A DNA stretch of 64,000 bases from Neoechinorhynchus agilis (Eukaryota; Acanthocephala), in contig CM121342.1 in assembly GCA_051530055.1 (NCBI GenBank), positions 12,586,001-12,650,000 of the forward strand, given 5' to 3'. Of this stretch, positions 36,834 to 46,970 are shown in pieces. The notes beneath the pieces are model-generated. The model was not told the origin of the DNA and ran no database searches. It was given only the letters and a program-made list of their open reading frames with translations. The translations under genes were made by a program, and so were the position numbers. The number at the start of each line of letters is the position of its first letter. The stretch's first letter is position 1.

Positions 36834-38868
36834 TTTATTTTAAAAGCATGTCTTATAAATTTCAGATTCTTATATTTGTTCATTATCATTTGATATCCCG
36901 TCCGGTTTCCATCTTCATTTAAAAAAGCTTAGTTTATGATGGATCTAAAATCTCTCTGCCTTGGTCATTTCCCTTCTTGATCTCTATAACTCGCATTCTT
37001 GCTATTTCGGTTAATTCGTAATCTTAGCTAATCATAAGAATCTCTCGATTTTTCACAGTCAATTGCCTTTTGACTGATTTCAAAAACGATATTTATTTTA
37101 AAAGCATGTCTTATAAATTTCAGATCCTTGTATTTGTTCATTATCATTTGATATCCCGTCCGGTTTCCATCTTCATTTAAAAAAGCTTAGTTTATGATGG
37201 ATCTAAAATCTCTCTGCCTTGGTCATTTCCCTTCTTGATCTCTATAACTCGCATTCTTGCTATTTCGGTTAATTCGTAATCTTAGCTAATCATAAGAATC
37301 TCTCGATTTTTCACAGTCAATTGCCTTTTGACTGATTTCAAAAACGATATTTATTTTAAAAGCATGTCTTATAAATTTCAGATCCTTGTATTTGTTCATT
37401 ATCATTTGATATCCCGTCCGGTTTCCATATTCATTTAAAAAAGCTTAGTTTATGATGGATCTAAAATCTCTCTGCCTTGTTCATTTGCTTTCTTGATCTC
37501 TATAACTCGTATTCTTGGAATTTCAGTTAATTCGAAATCTTAGCCAATCACATGAATCTCGATTTTTTACAGTCAATTGCCTTTTGACTGATTTTAAAAA
37601 CCATATTTATTTTAAAAGCATGTCTTATAAATTTCAGATTCTTGTATTTGTTCATTATCATTTGATATCCCATCCGTTTTCCATCTCCATTTAAAAAAGC
37701 TTAGTTTATGATGGATCTAAAATCTCTCTGCCTTGTTCATTTGCTTTCTTGATCTCTATAACTCGTATTCTTGGATTTTCAGTTAATTCGTAATCTTAGC
37801 CGATCACATGAATCTCGATTTTTTACAGTCAATTGCCTTTTGACTGATTTTAAAAACGATATTTATTTTAAAAGCATGTCTTATAAATTTCAGATTCTTG
37901 CATTTATTCATTATCCGTTGATATCCCGTCCGGTTTCCATCTTCATTTAAAAAAAGCTTAGTTTATGATGGATCTAAAATCTCTCTGCCTTGTTCATTTG
38001 CTCTCTTGATCTCTATAACTTGCATTCTTGCTATTTCGGTTAATTCGTAATCTTAGCTTATCATAAGAATCTCTCGATTTTTCACAGTTAATTGCTTTTG
38101 GACTAATTTCAAAAACGATATTTATTTTAAAAGCATGTCTTATAAATTTCAGATCCTTGTATTTGTTCATTATCCTTTGATATCCCGTCCGGTTTCCATC
38201 TTCATTTAAAAAAAGCTTAGTTTATGATGGATCTAAAATCTCTCTGCCTTGGTCATTTCCCTTCTTGATCTCTATAACTCGTATTCTTTATATTTCAACT
38301 AATTCGTAATCTTAGCTGATCATAAGAATCTCTCGATTTTTCAGAGTCAATTGCCTTTTGACTGATTTCAAAAACGATATTTATTTTAAAAGCATGTCTT
38401 ATAAATTTCAGATCCTTGTATTTGTTCATTATCCTTTGATATCCCGTCCGGTTTCCATCTTCATTTAAAAAAAGCTTAGTTTATGATGGATCTAAAATCT
38501 CTCTGCCTTGGTCATTTCCCTTCTTGATCTCTATAACTCGTATTCTTTATATTTCAACTAATTCGTAATCTTAGCTGATCATAAGAATCTCTCGATTTTT
38601 CAGAGTCAATTGCCTTTTGACTGATTTCAAAAACGATATTTATTTTAAAAGCATGTCTTATAAATTTTGGATCCTTGTATTTGTTCATTATCCTTTGATA
38701 TCCCGTCCGGCTTCCATCTTCAGTTAATAAAAGGCTTAGTTTATGACGGATCTAAAATCTCTCTGCCTTGGTCATTTTCCTTCTTGGTCTCTATAACTCG
38801 TATTCTTGCTATTTCAACTAATTCATCTCTCGATCCTTCACAGTCAGTTGCCTACTGATTTCAACACT
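36834..38868. repeat. Eight-copy satellite, 254-259-bp unit
   Basis: Unit starts (gatatttattttaaaagcat) are at 36834, 37088, 37346, 37602, 37858, 38117, 38376 and 38635. Units share 'tatcccgtccggtttccatc', 'aagcttagtttatgatggat' and 'ctctataactcg' blocks. Adjacent units form sub-types; units 4-5, and separately 7-8, are nearly identical. The array starts exactly where the preceding LINE tail ends. Confidence 0.95.
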
Positions 38869-38869
38869 T

Positions 38870-39275
38870 CATTATTAATAATTCGTTCTAGTACTCTGTA
38901 TAAATTTAAATCTTATATCCTCGTAAATAAGCAAATCTTTGCTAGAAATATTCTCTAAAGAGGTTCACATACTGATTTTTCCAAAGATTATCATAGGTTG
39001 AAGGCTAGAGACCCAAATGAGCGTCATTACGAGGCAGGTACTATTTACCACCTAAAGTCCTATAAAATCGATTGACGATTTCTTGTATTTTTGACGTGGT
39101 TTGATCGAAACCAACAAAATCGTAGTGACGTAATAACTGAGATTTAACCTAACGTTCAAAGGTGCGCTTACCGTCCCCAAGAATCACAGCGAAAAGTAGT
39201 CCATTTATTGGTCACTTCATAATCGTTAAATGGACACGAATGAGCACTTGTAGCTTTTTTCTAATCTATGTTCTA
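38870..39275. other. Intergenic upstream of the BIR gene
   Basis: No other feature was recognised. An AG (ctatattag) immediately before the ATG at 39282 leaves room for an upstream exon. Confidence 0.4.
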
Positions 39276-39281
39276 TATTAG

Positions 39282-39716
39282 ATGCCGAATGCTAGAGTAT
39301 CAACACTGGATGCTTTGAGTTTCGAACGATGGCAGGATAAAACAGAATGGCATACATTTGACATTCGATGGCGTGAACGATCGATGGAAAATCTAAAGAA
39401 CCAGAACGCGATTGGTCCGCTTGCTCGATCGGGGTTTTATTTGGACAACCGTGATTCTTCGAGTGTTGAGTGTTGCTCTTGCAAAAGCCGTCTAAAGCTC
39501 TCGTCTTTTTCCGATAACGGGCAGGTCGATGACCATTTGATCGCAGAACAGCACCGGTTATTGGATAAGGAATGTCCATGTCTCTTAGTTTCACAATGGA
39601 CGAACATGTACGTAGCCGACCTGATGCCTCTGATTGAATACAACGGAATAAGCCGCCTGAGAGGTGTTAAACGCGAGGTGAAGTCGAAAATCAGAACTCT
39701 GATAGATCTACTTTGA
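39282..39716 (+). CDS. Single-BIR-domain protein (IAP/survivin-like)
   Basis: Encodes 144 aa, close to the length of survivin. The N-terminal region has LARSGFYLDN (family: LA-x-AGFYY), then VECCSC with C64-x2-C67, then EQHRLLDKEC with H91-x6-C98. These are the four zinc ligands of a BIR domain. The spacing from C67 to H91 is 23 residues, longer than the usual 16, and the conserved Trp after the second Cys is absent. The C-terminal 45 residues are basic (RLRGVKREVKSKIRT) without RING or CARD. BIR proteins act in caspase inhibition or in chromosome-passenger function; which applies cannot be decided here. Confidence 0.75.
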   Translation: MPNARVSTLDALSFERWQDKTEWHTFDIRWRERSMENLKNQNAIGPLARSGFYLDNRDSSSVECCSCKSRLKLSSFSDNGQVDDHLIAEQHRLLDKECPCLLVSQWTNMYVADLMPLIEYNGISRLRGVKREVKSKIRTLIDLL

Positions 39717-39719
39717 GAG

Positions 39720-40250
39720 TATTTGAGAGTGCGTGTGTCTAATACGAAACTTGCGATTGTATTCGTGCTGTTTCGATGATACTGCATTTTTATCAGAAAT
39801 GAAATTATCTATCATTTTGTTTATCACGATTTTTGCTACTCTTGGTATAATTTCTCGTTTGGAAAAACAACCAAAGACAGAATTACTGAAGAGATTTATA
39901 ACTATATTTTTTCTAAGTGTTGAAGTGTGGCCTTTTTCGAGGCAATTTTGTAAGAATCCCTCTGAATTCTCAGATACCTCCCGAGGAGGCGGGACTTATC
40001 AGTGAGTTTCCTCCCTTCATCGGTATCAAGACCCCTTTTGGTTGTGCGTCATCAATGCTAATGGAGTTTTAATCTTTTGGCTCTGAAACAGGGATTAAGT
40101 CCACTAGAAACCCAAGGCACAACTACGCAATATACAAACTCTACCAGTGTTATACATTCGGATAAGTGTTGAATTATTTTTGTCTTATGTCTGTCTGGCC
40201 GGTTTCATTTTTTCTAAGTGTTGAAATGAGGCCCTTTTTCCGTGGATGAT
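39720..40250. other. Intergenic with dispersed repeat and 'ttttttctaagtgttgaa' duplication
   Basis: Contains a minus-oriented copy of the dispersed repeat at 39955-40025. The phrase ttttttctaagtgttgaa plus 'ggcc' occurs twice (near 39907 and 40210), suggesting a duplicated flank. No gene. Confidence 0.5.
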
Positions 40251-40252
40251 AT

Positions 40253-40729
40253 CACCACCCGAGGGGAATAATTAAACAAGAATGAATATTTCGATTGATT
40301 GTATCAGTCATTATCAATTCTATTTAAAAAATTAGCAGGTATTCGTTACAAACACTCGACATGATTGTTCGTATTGACTAGGGATCGTCAACTCCGTGGA
40401 TTGCCTCCCTGGATGCATGTAGACCAACTAACGATAATTGGAGGAAAACTTATGCTTTGTTCCCTTTCACGGACTTAATGAGCGGATTAATAGGTTTGTT
40501 TTATTAAGGATTGCATTCGGATGGAACAAAACATAAGTTTTCCTCCAATTACCGTTAGTTGGTCTAAATGCATCCAGGGAGGCAATCTACGGAGTTGACG
40601 ATCTCGAGTCAATACGAACAATCATATCGTGTGTTTGTAACGAAAATCTGCTATTTTTTAAATAGAATTGATAATGATTAAGGCAATCAATCGACGTGTA
40701 TATTCTTCTTTAATTATTCCTCTCTGGTG
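40253..40729. mobile_element. Foldback / MITE-like element with ~210-bp inverted arms
   Basis: The left arm (40253-40467) and right arm (40517-40729) are near-perfect reverse complements, including aggaataattaa at the ends, cgtcaactccgtggattgcc and ccaactaacgataattggag. A spacer of about 50 bp lies between them. No transposase is present. The structure fits a non-autonomous foldback DNA element. Target-site duplications could not be fixed by eye. Confidence 0.85.
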
Positions 40730-40866
40730 CTGACAAGCGATCGAAATAATAACATGTCTAACCACCCGAATGCAATGCTCAATAGAATTTTTTATTCAAC
40801 GAAAAGAGTTCATTTTTTATTTGAGATTTTTATCAAACGAAAAATGGGTGTTTTTAATTTCTTAAT

Positions 40867-40905
40867 GCTCCAAATTTTCGACGCCTCGCGTCTTCGTCAG
40901 GGAGC
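40867..40905 (-). ncRNA. Hammerhead-like motif with minimal stem III
   Basis: The minus strand reads GCTCC, CTGACGA, A, GACGC-GAG-GCGTC, GAAA, ATTT, GGAGC. This gives stem I (GCTCC/GGAGC), the full CUGANGA core, a perfect 5-bp stem II and the GAAA core, with stem III reduced to AATT and U at the cleavage position. One extra A precedes stem II, as in the motif at 12.6 kb. Short stem III forms are known from retroelement hammerheads. Chance is possible. Confidence 0.35.
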
Positions 40906-41260
40906 TTCGCTTCGGTGATCTGAAAAGGATCAGAGGAGGGCAACGCTGTCCGTCAGCTCATCACTCTTATTGAGTATGCCCCCAGAGTTCAAAAAACATC
41001 CACGATGCCGCTCTGGATCAGTCAAAGCTGCCGTCCTTTTTGCAATGGTCGAAAAGAAGGATACAGCGTTTCCTACCGTTGGAGAGCCAGACTTATATTT
41101 TGCATGTGGAATGCCCCGGCCCTCGGATCGCCAGTGATTCACCTCAGTCTTATGCGAAGTTCGTGTTTACCGAGTTACATCGGCCAAAATCGGAGTGAGC
41201 GAGATAATATTGGACTTTCTAAATTTCGCCAAACGGTTTCCACTTAGAACTTATTTCAGA

Positions 41261-42254
41261 ATGTCCTTTTTCACTGTGAACCCAACATCAACGACTTCAT
41301 CAGGTGAGCTTCACTTTGCACTTATCCGTATTTCATTTTGACAAAAAGAATTTGTGTTTCCAGGATTTACACTGAGTGGCGCAAATCCCAGTCAATCGAC
41401 GTCCTCATTAGGAGAATTTTCTTTTGGAGGTCTCGGTAAATCCTTAACTACGTCTACTGCTGGGATTTCGTTCCTCAGCACAACACAATCTTCAACGTCC
41501 ACCACTGCGGCACCTGTAACATCGACACAGCAATCGACGGCTTTAAACATGGCAGGTATATTTTTGTAAATTTCAATTCTTTGTAACTTCTTTTGTAAAA
41601 CCAGAATTTTCGTTTGGTTCAATCGGTTTAAGTACTAGTACGCCCGCTGTATCCGGTCAACCTGCCACACCCTTTTCATCGACAACAGCAACTGTTCCAA
41701 ATACAAACTTTAATCTTGGTGGCGATGATCACGGACATGGATCATCGGCCAAATCGCCTGTGGAGGCGGAACTCAATGAAAACATTACTAAGGCGGTTAC
41801 TGAGTTTCAAAAGCGCCTTAGTGAAATGCGGACGCTTCGCGACGAATGTCAAAAGGAAATCCGCAAGGGAGGAGAGACTATATTGACTCTTCCTCGATTA
41901 CTTCATGAAACGCGTGAGTTGATGTGTGGTGTCGAAAACAACTTGGCTCCGTTGATGGTCAATTCGGAACGCGTACGTTTGGTCTTAAAATCTCTTAAAG
42001 CGAATTGTGTTACGATTCTTGGAGAATCAGGAGAAATGATCCCTACTCAGGCTACAGAAAGACTGTTCCGCAGTCAAGTTATTGAGATACGAGAAAAGAT
42101 TGAGGACTGCGAGAAGCGTTTACAGCGGCTCGAAACTACAATATGTGATAGAACCAATCTTGTGTCAACAAAGGACAAGATTAAGCAATTGTATAAGAGA
42201 TTGATTTGCGCTGCAGCTGATGTTCAATCACTAACTAAAGATCAAAGCAGTTGA
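41261..42254 (+). CDS. FG nucleoporin, Nup58/p45-like
   Basis: Exons 41261-41303, 41364-41555 and 41605-42254 join across 60- and 49-nt introns, giving 294 aa. Residues 1-130 are Ser/Thr-rich with FG-type repeats (GEFSFGGLGK, EFSFGSIG, FNLGG). Residues about 131-294 are a long helical region (EAELNENITKAVTEFQKRL and onward) that fits the central coiled coil of Nup58, which pairs with Nup54 and Nup62 in the central transport channel of the pore. It lacks the C-terminal FG tail of vertebrate Nup58. Nup62 or Nup54 cannot be fully excluded. An AATAAA lies just past the stop. Confidence 0.7.
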
Positions 42255-42523
42255 TTGGTGGGAAATGGAGAAATGAAAAATAGTAATAAAAAGGATGTGT
42301 CGTTGCGGTTTTGGTTATAATTCTAAAAACCTCACGTATCAACATGTGGAGTTTAAAAGTACACACGGAAAAACAGTTCATGGGGAATAAAATTCGAGAC
42401 AAAATCCAACTGATTTCGACTTCTTAAATCAGGAAAATTTTGAATATTTCTTCGAACACAGCTGAGTAATATAAGGTAATTTCATCATCTCCACAGTCTT
42501 AGTCACATTTCAAAACGATCTGC

Positions 42524-43210
<687 letters not shown>

Positions 43211-43214
43211 TCCT

Positions 43215-43487
43215 CTATTCCTCAAACGGAGGTGTATAAACGATAATAGAGTCTGGAATATTAAATATGGGAACGAATCGTCGACTCGAAAACCCACAAT
43301 AATCCCCTCTGGCGTCTTTCATCGAGCGGCAATACTCCTTAATCCTTTGACGATATCTCTGCTTCCTGCGGACGCTAACTTTACATCGATGATCACGGGG
43401 AATGCACAGAACCGGCATCGGTTGGTAGTATTCTAAACGACAATCGACCTGTTCGGAGTTTTGGTATAAGCCACACGAACAATGCAT
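43215..43487 (-). CDS. Small basic Cys-containing protein with an X-box promoter
   Basis: Encodes 90 aa from an ATG in one exon: MHCSCGLYQN, then DCRLEYYQPMPVLC, a basic helix (VRRKQRYRQRIKEYC) and a C-terminus ending PPFEE. Six of the seven cysteines lie in the first 55 residues. No family is recognised. The near-consensus X-box 39 bp upstream of the ATG suggests RFX control and a role in cilia. This is inference, but it raises the likelihood that the frame is a real gene. Confidence 0.55.
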   Translation of the reverse strand: MHCSCGLYQNSEQVDCRLEYYQPMPVLCIPRDHRCKVSVRRKQRYRQRIKEYCRSMKDARGDYCGFSSRRFVPIFNIPDSIIVYTPPFEE

Positions 43488-43525
43488 TTTTTATAAAGTA
43501 CAGGCCGGCATTTAAAGATCGCAAC

Positions 43526-43539
43526 GTTTCCATGGCAAC
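43526..43539. promoter_or_regulatory. X-box (RFX-factor binding site)
   Basis: The palindromic sequence gtttccatggcaac matches the RFX consensus GTNNCCATGGNAAC in all fixed positions. RFX factors drive ciliary genes across animals. It lies upstream of the minus-strand frame at 43487. Confidence 0.7.
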
Positions 43540-43765
43540 CGTGTTAAAAAATTATAGAAGACCCCGTCAAGCAGATCGTAACTCAGTGACGGCCTTGCAT
43601 ATTTTGTGGTAACTTTTCGTTATAAAAATTACCGTTTTATTGCTCAAAGTATAAGTTGAAGTGGATCATGGGTCCGGTCGAGTGGGAAAGTTGGTGGTTA
43701 TTGGTGTAATAACAACATGTTTTATTATCGGGCTTTGCTCTTCTTCCTATTCATTCACATGCTTC

Positions 43766-44195
43766 GTCGACCTTTTGTTCAACCGTAGCTTTCTTAGCAG
43801 TTACTGGGGATAAATCGCTTTCGCTTTTCCTATCGTTATCGTTTATCTTAGTCACAATATCATACTCCACAGTAATTTTAGACCCTATGAGTTTGACGTG
43901 CTGCTCCTTTGCGGCTGCTTTGCGGCTGCTTCATTAGCCGATTTTTGCAAAACGCTAGACGGTTTCTTAGAATCCCTTTGGAACCTTTGCTTGCTTTTTT
44001 GAGCCGTTAGTTTTCCCTTTGCACTTTTTGACTCCGATCTACTGTTCACTTTTACATTTCGTACTGAATAGCCTCCGCTAATAAACCCCTAACTGTGCTC
44101 GTCGCTTCAATTAATGAACCCTTTAGAGTTTCAGTAACTCGTTCAACGCATTTCTTTAGTGCAACACCAATAAGAGTATTCACTGCTCATTGATT
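43766..44195 (-). pseudogene. Probable broken gene, Lys/Ser-rich
   Basis: Minus-strand frames read LIGVALKKCVERVTETLKG, then SLIEATSTVRGLLAEAIQ, then a basic part (SKSAKGKLTAQKSKQRF) and a final part (KLIGSKITVEYDIVTKI through KVDEACE and a stop). The last two are in different frames, and the shift coincides with an 11-bp tandem duplication (gcagccgcaaa twice). A further frame change lies between the first two parts near 44065. Either a 23-nt intron or a second lesion is needed there. No family is recognised. Confidence 0.5.
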
Positions 44196-44199
44196 TGTT

Positions 44200-44430
44200 T
44201 GTAAACTTTTACGACGGTTGTTTAAACCGACGACACCGATGCCAGCGCCACCGACGACACTGATGACGTCCCTCGCTTCGCTCGGGGACGGCACGTTCCT
44301 CGCTTCGCTTGGAATCTGGATGCTAGACAACTACATGAAGACAGAAACTTGCCCGCCAAAAAAAACGAGCCAAGTGAGAAGAACAACGTCAATGTGATTG
44401 TTTTAACTTCATCAGCCAAGGGTGCCACAC
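44200..44430. other. Short GC-rich stretch, no gene
   Basis: Contains two imperfect copies of cctcgcttcgctcggggacg. The minus frame here has no start context or domain. Confidence 0.35.
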
Positions 44431-44435
44431 GGCCG

Positions 44436-44890
44436 AGCTTAACAACACGTTTTATTTATTTATTTTGTTTAAGAAGAGGACTCATGTATCGCTGAATCCT
44501 CGTGATCATTTTAGAGTGGATGACGGATCCGGTTTGGATGACTGATCCGGGGTGGATGACTGATCCGGAATGGATGTTGGATCCGAAGTGGATGACGGAT
44601 CCGGTTTGGATGACTGAACCGGGGTGGACTACTGATCCGGAATGGATGTTGGATCCGAACTGGATGACGGATCCAGAGTGGATGTTGGATCCAGGGTGGA
44701 TTACGGATCCGGTTTGGATGACTGATCCGGGGTGGATGACTAATCCGGAATAGATGTTGGATCCGAAGTGGGTGACGAATCCGGTGTGGATGACGGTCGA
44801 CGACGATAACGGTCGACGACGATGACGGTCGACGACGATGACGGTCGACGACGATGACGGTCGACAGGATTCTGTTAGGTTTGTGATGGA
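44436..44890 (-). mobile_element. Element 3' end with expanded 18-bp minisatellite
   Basis: Reverse copy of the element end at 24985-25145: the terminal aacacgttttatttatttat, then gtttaagaagagg, then an array of 18-bp units around 'ggatgactgatccggggt' (about 44515-44790), then five 'ggtcgacgacgatgac' units (about 44800-44865). The unit length keeps frames open on both strands, so apparent proteins here are not meaningful. Confidence 0.7.
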
Positions 44891-45154
44891 ATTTTCTCCC
44901 TGACGAAAACAGGAGTTCTTAGGGTCCATGGACCCCGTAATTCACGCTGCGGCGGTTCCGTTTCACCCTATTAGTCCTTTGGTGGTGTGCGCCAAAATCC
45001 TATCACGATGTTCGAGTTCTGCCCAGGAACGTTCTGAAAAGAATCCCAAGGGGCGCGCGATATCAGGCTGCAAAGAGATTCAATTCTTTATTGACAGACT
45101 GAACCGAGACTAACTCAGAGTTGTCGTGGATGCGTCCCTTTGCGTTCCCTTGAC

Positions 45155-46885
45155 TAGTGATTTCCGCTGGTGATGTTTCTGAGGGATCTCTGACCACAAA
45201 AATAAAAGAGCGAATAAGTTCTTTTGGCAATAATTTTACTCAATGCCTTTCGACAACATGCAAGCTACGTAAAGAGCGTGTCCAGCAGTCTGACCACCGC
45301 CGAAACTCAAATCGGTCGCCTGCTGGACGCGTTTCTTCGAAGCTCGCAAACGGATATGTCAGAGGAACATCATCAATGGACAATCTCGCCAAAGATAACG
45401 AAGAAACGTTACGAACTTTTCGTTCCAGACATCCAAGTGACAGCGGTTGGCAGTTTTTCGTTAAATCCTCTTTTTTCGATACGATTCTCTATGTTTTATT
45501 ATCGAAATCACAATTGAAGATGGTAATCTCTTCTTTTGCTAACGGATCAGCTCAGTTGCTTAACGGGCTCCGGCCCAAACACCTAAAGGATATTACTTCC
45601 TTTTCAGAAGGTGCCGCTGCCCAGTCCCTTGAAGATGCATTGGCACGCCTAGTCGACCAATTTGCATGGGAAAGTTCATTCCGAAAGCAATTGAGTTATT
45701 TTTCGGCACACCTTTGTGTGCCCTCGCAAAACAGGAGGTGGGATTCGTCATATTGCAATCTTAACAACTTTGCGCCGCTTAACAGCAAAAATTTTAAATA
45801 AAAGAATCGCGGAAAAAGTAGGGATACTGCTTCGCCCTACCCAGTTAGGCTGCTGTACACCTAACGGCGCAGAGGCGATTGTTCATTCACTCCGCACGTT
45901 CATCACCGGAAACTCAAAGCCGTGCGTGATCTTAAAATGTGATTTCAAAAATGCATTGAACCCAGTTCATCGAGCGGATTTGCTCGAAGTACCTAGAAAT
46001 CACGCACCAGAAGCATTTCGCTGAGACGGTGAAAGCCTTTCTCGAGGAAATTTCAAATACTCAGCTGTCGGACGAGGCCTCTCGTCAAGCGTCCTTGCCT
46101 GTGTCGCCCGGTGGTTTTGGCATCCGATAAAGCAAGCCCCAAAAAAGTTCAATCCTCTCTTGGCGAGAATTGCACTTTGGGTGAAGATTTCGTGGAGGCT
46201 CTTAATCTTTGACGTGTAGATTCATGCAACGAGCAGGTAACGATCGATGGTTGCAAACAATCAGTTTGAGGCTCACGCCTGGTAGCGAGAATTCATAACT
46301 CTTTACCTGGTGAACCGAACTCGATTGGTGGCAGTCTCTACAAGAGAATCGGGTGCTTGGTTCAATACTATCTCAATCGCTTCTATGGGTACCTTTCTCT
46401 CCGACGAGACAGTAAGGATTGCAGTGTCCCTGACACTTGGGGTACCGATGTGCACATCCCATTGCTGTCGTTGCGGAGCGACCGTGGATCCGCCAGGACG
46501 CCATGGTCTCGTCTGTCGGCAATCTGGCAGTAGGTACTCCCGACACGCGGAAGTGAACGCAATTCTTAGTCGTGCCCTGAATACTGTGAATGCGCCCAAC
46601 ATCCTAGAGCCGAGCAATTTTTGCCCGCTCGATGGCCGTATACCGGACGGTGTCACAGTATTCCCGCGGCGAGAAGGAAAATGCCTTCTCTGGGAGGCCA
46701 CGTTCGTGGACACGCTCGCGGCCAGCAACATAAAATTCACCACGATTAAAACCAGCGGAGTAGCAACCGCCGCTGAGGAACGCAAAAAGACAAAATACCA
46801 GGACCTGGGCCGAAATCATTATTTCGAAAGACAACGTAAACTCGTTTATGTGACTAAATGGATAAATTTAAAATTTGAGTAGACA
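45155..46885 (+). mobile_element. Non-LTR-like retroelement with RT and C-terminal PD-(D/E)XK-type domain
   Basis: Parts in order: SFANGSAQLLNGLRPKHLKD (fingers region), TGGGIRHIAILTTLRRL, PCVILKCDFKNALNPVHRAD (RT motif), then the palm YLDD segment is absent. From 46050 a post-RT block leads to CCRCGATVDPPGRHGLVC (zinc finger) and RIPDGVTVF, then WEATFVDTLAAS (R-x-PD..E nuclease-like core). This order matches retroelements with a restriction-enzyme-like endonuclease. The copy has frame breaks and an internal loss, so it is inactive. It is the best copy of the family also seen at 17.9 and 25.8 kb. Confidence 0.75.
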
Positions 46886-46970
46886 ATGTGCCTGAAATAC
46901 AATCCCGAAGAACCTTTGACGTTACATTGTTTTTTTACAAATTCTCAATCGTGAAATTTTGAGTACGAAT

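Noticed and set aside
44456-44929. Repetitive Gly/Ser/Ile frames on both strands
   Set aside because: Product of an 18-bp minisatellite in an element tail; no start context and no conserved part.
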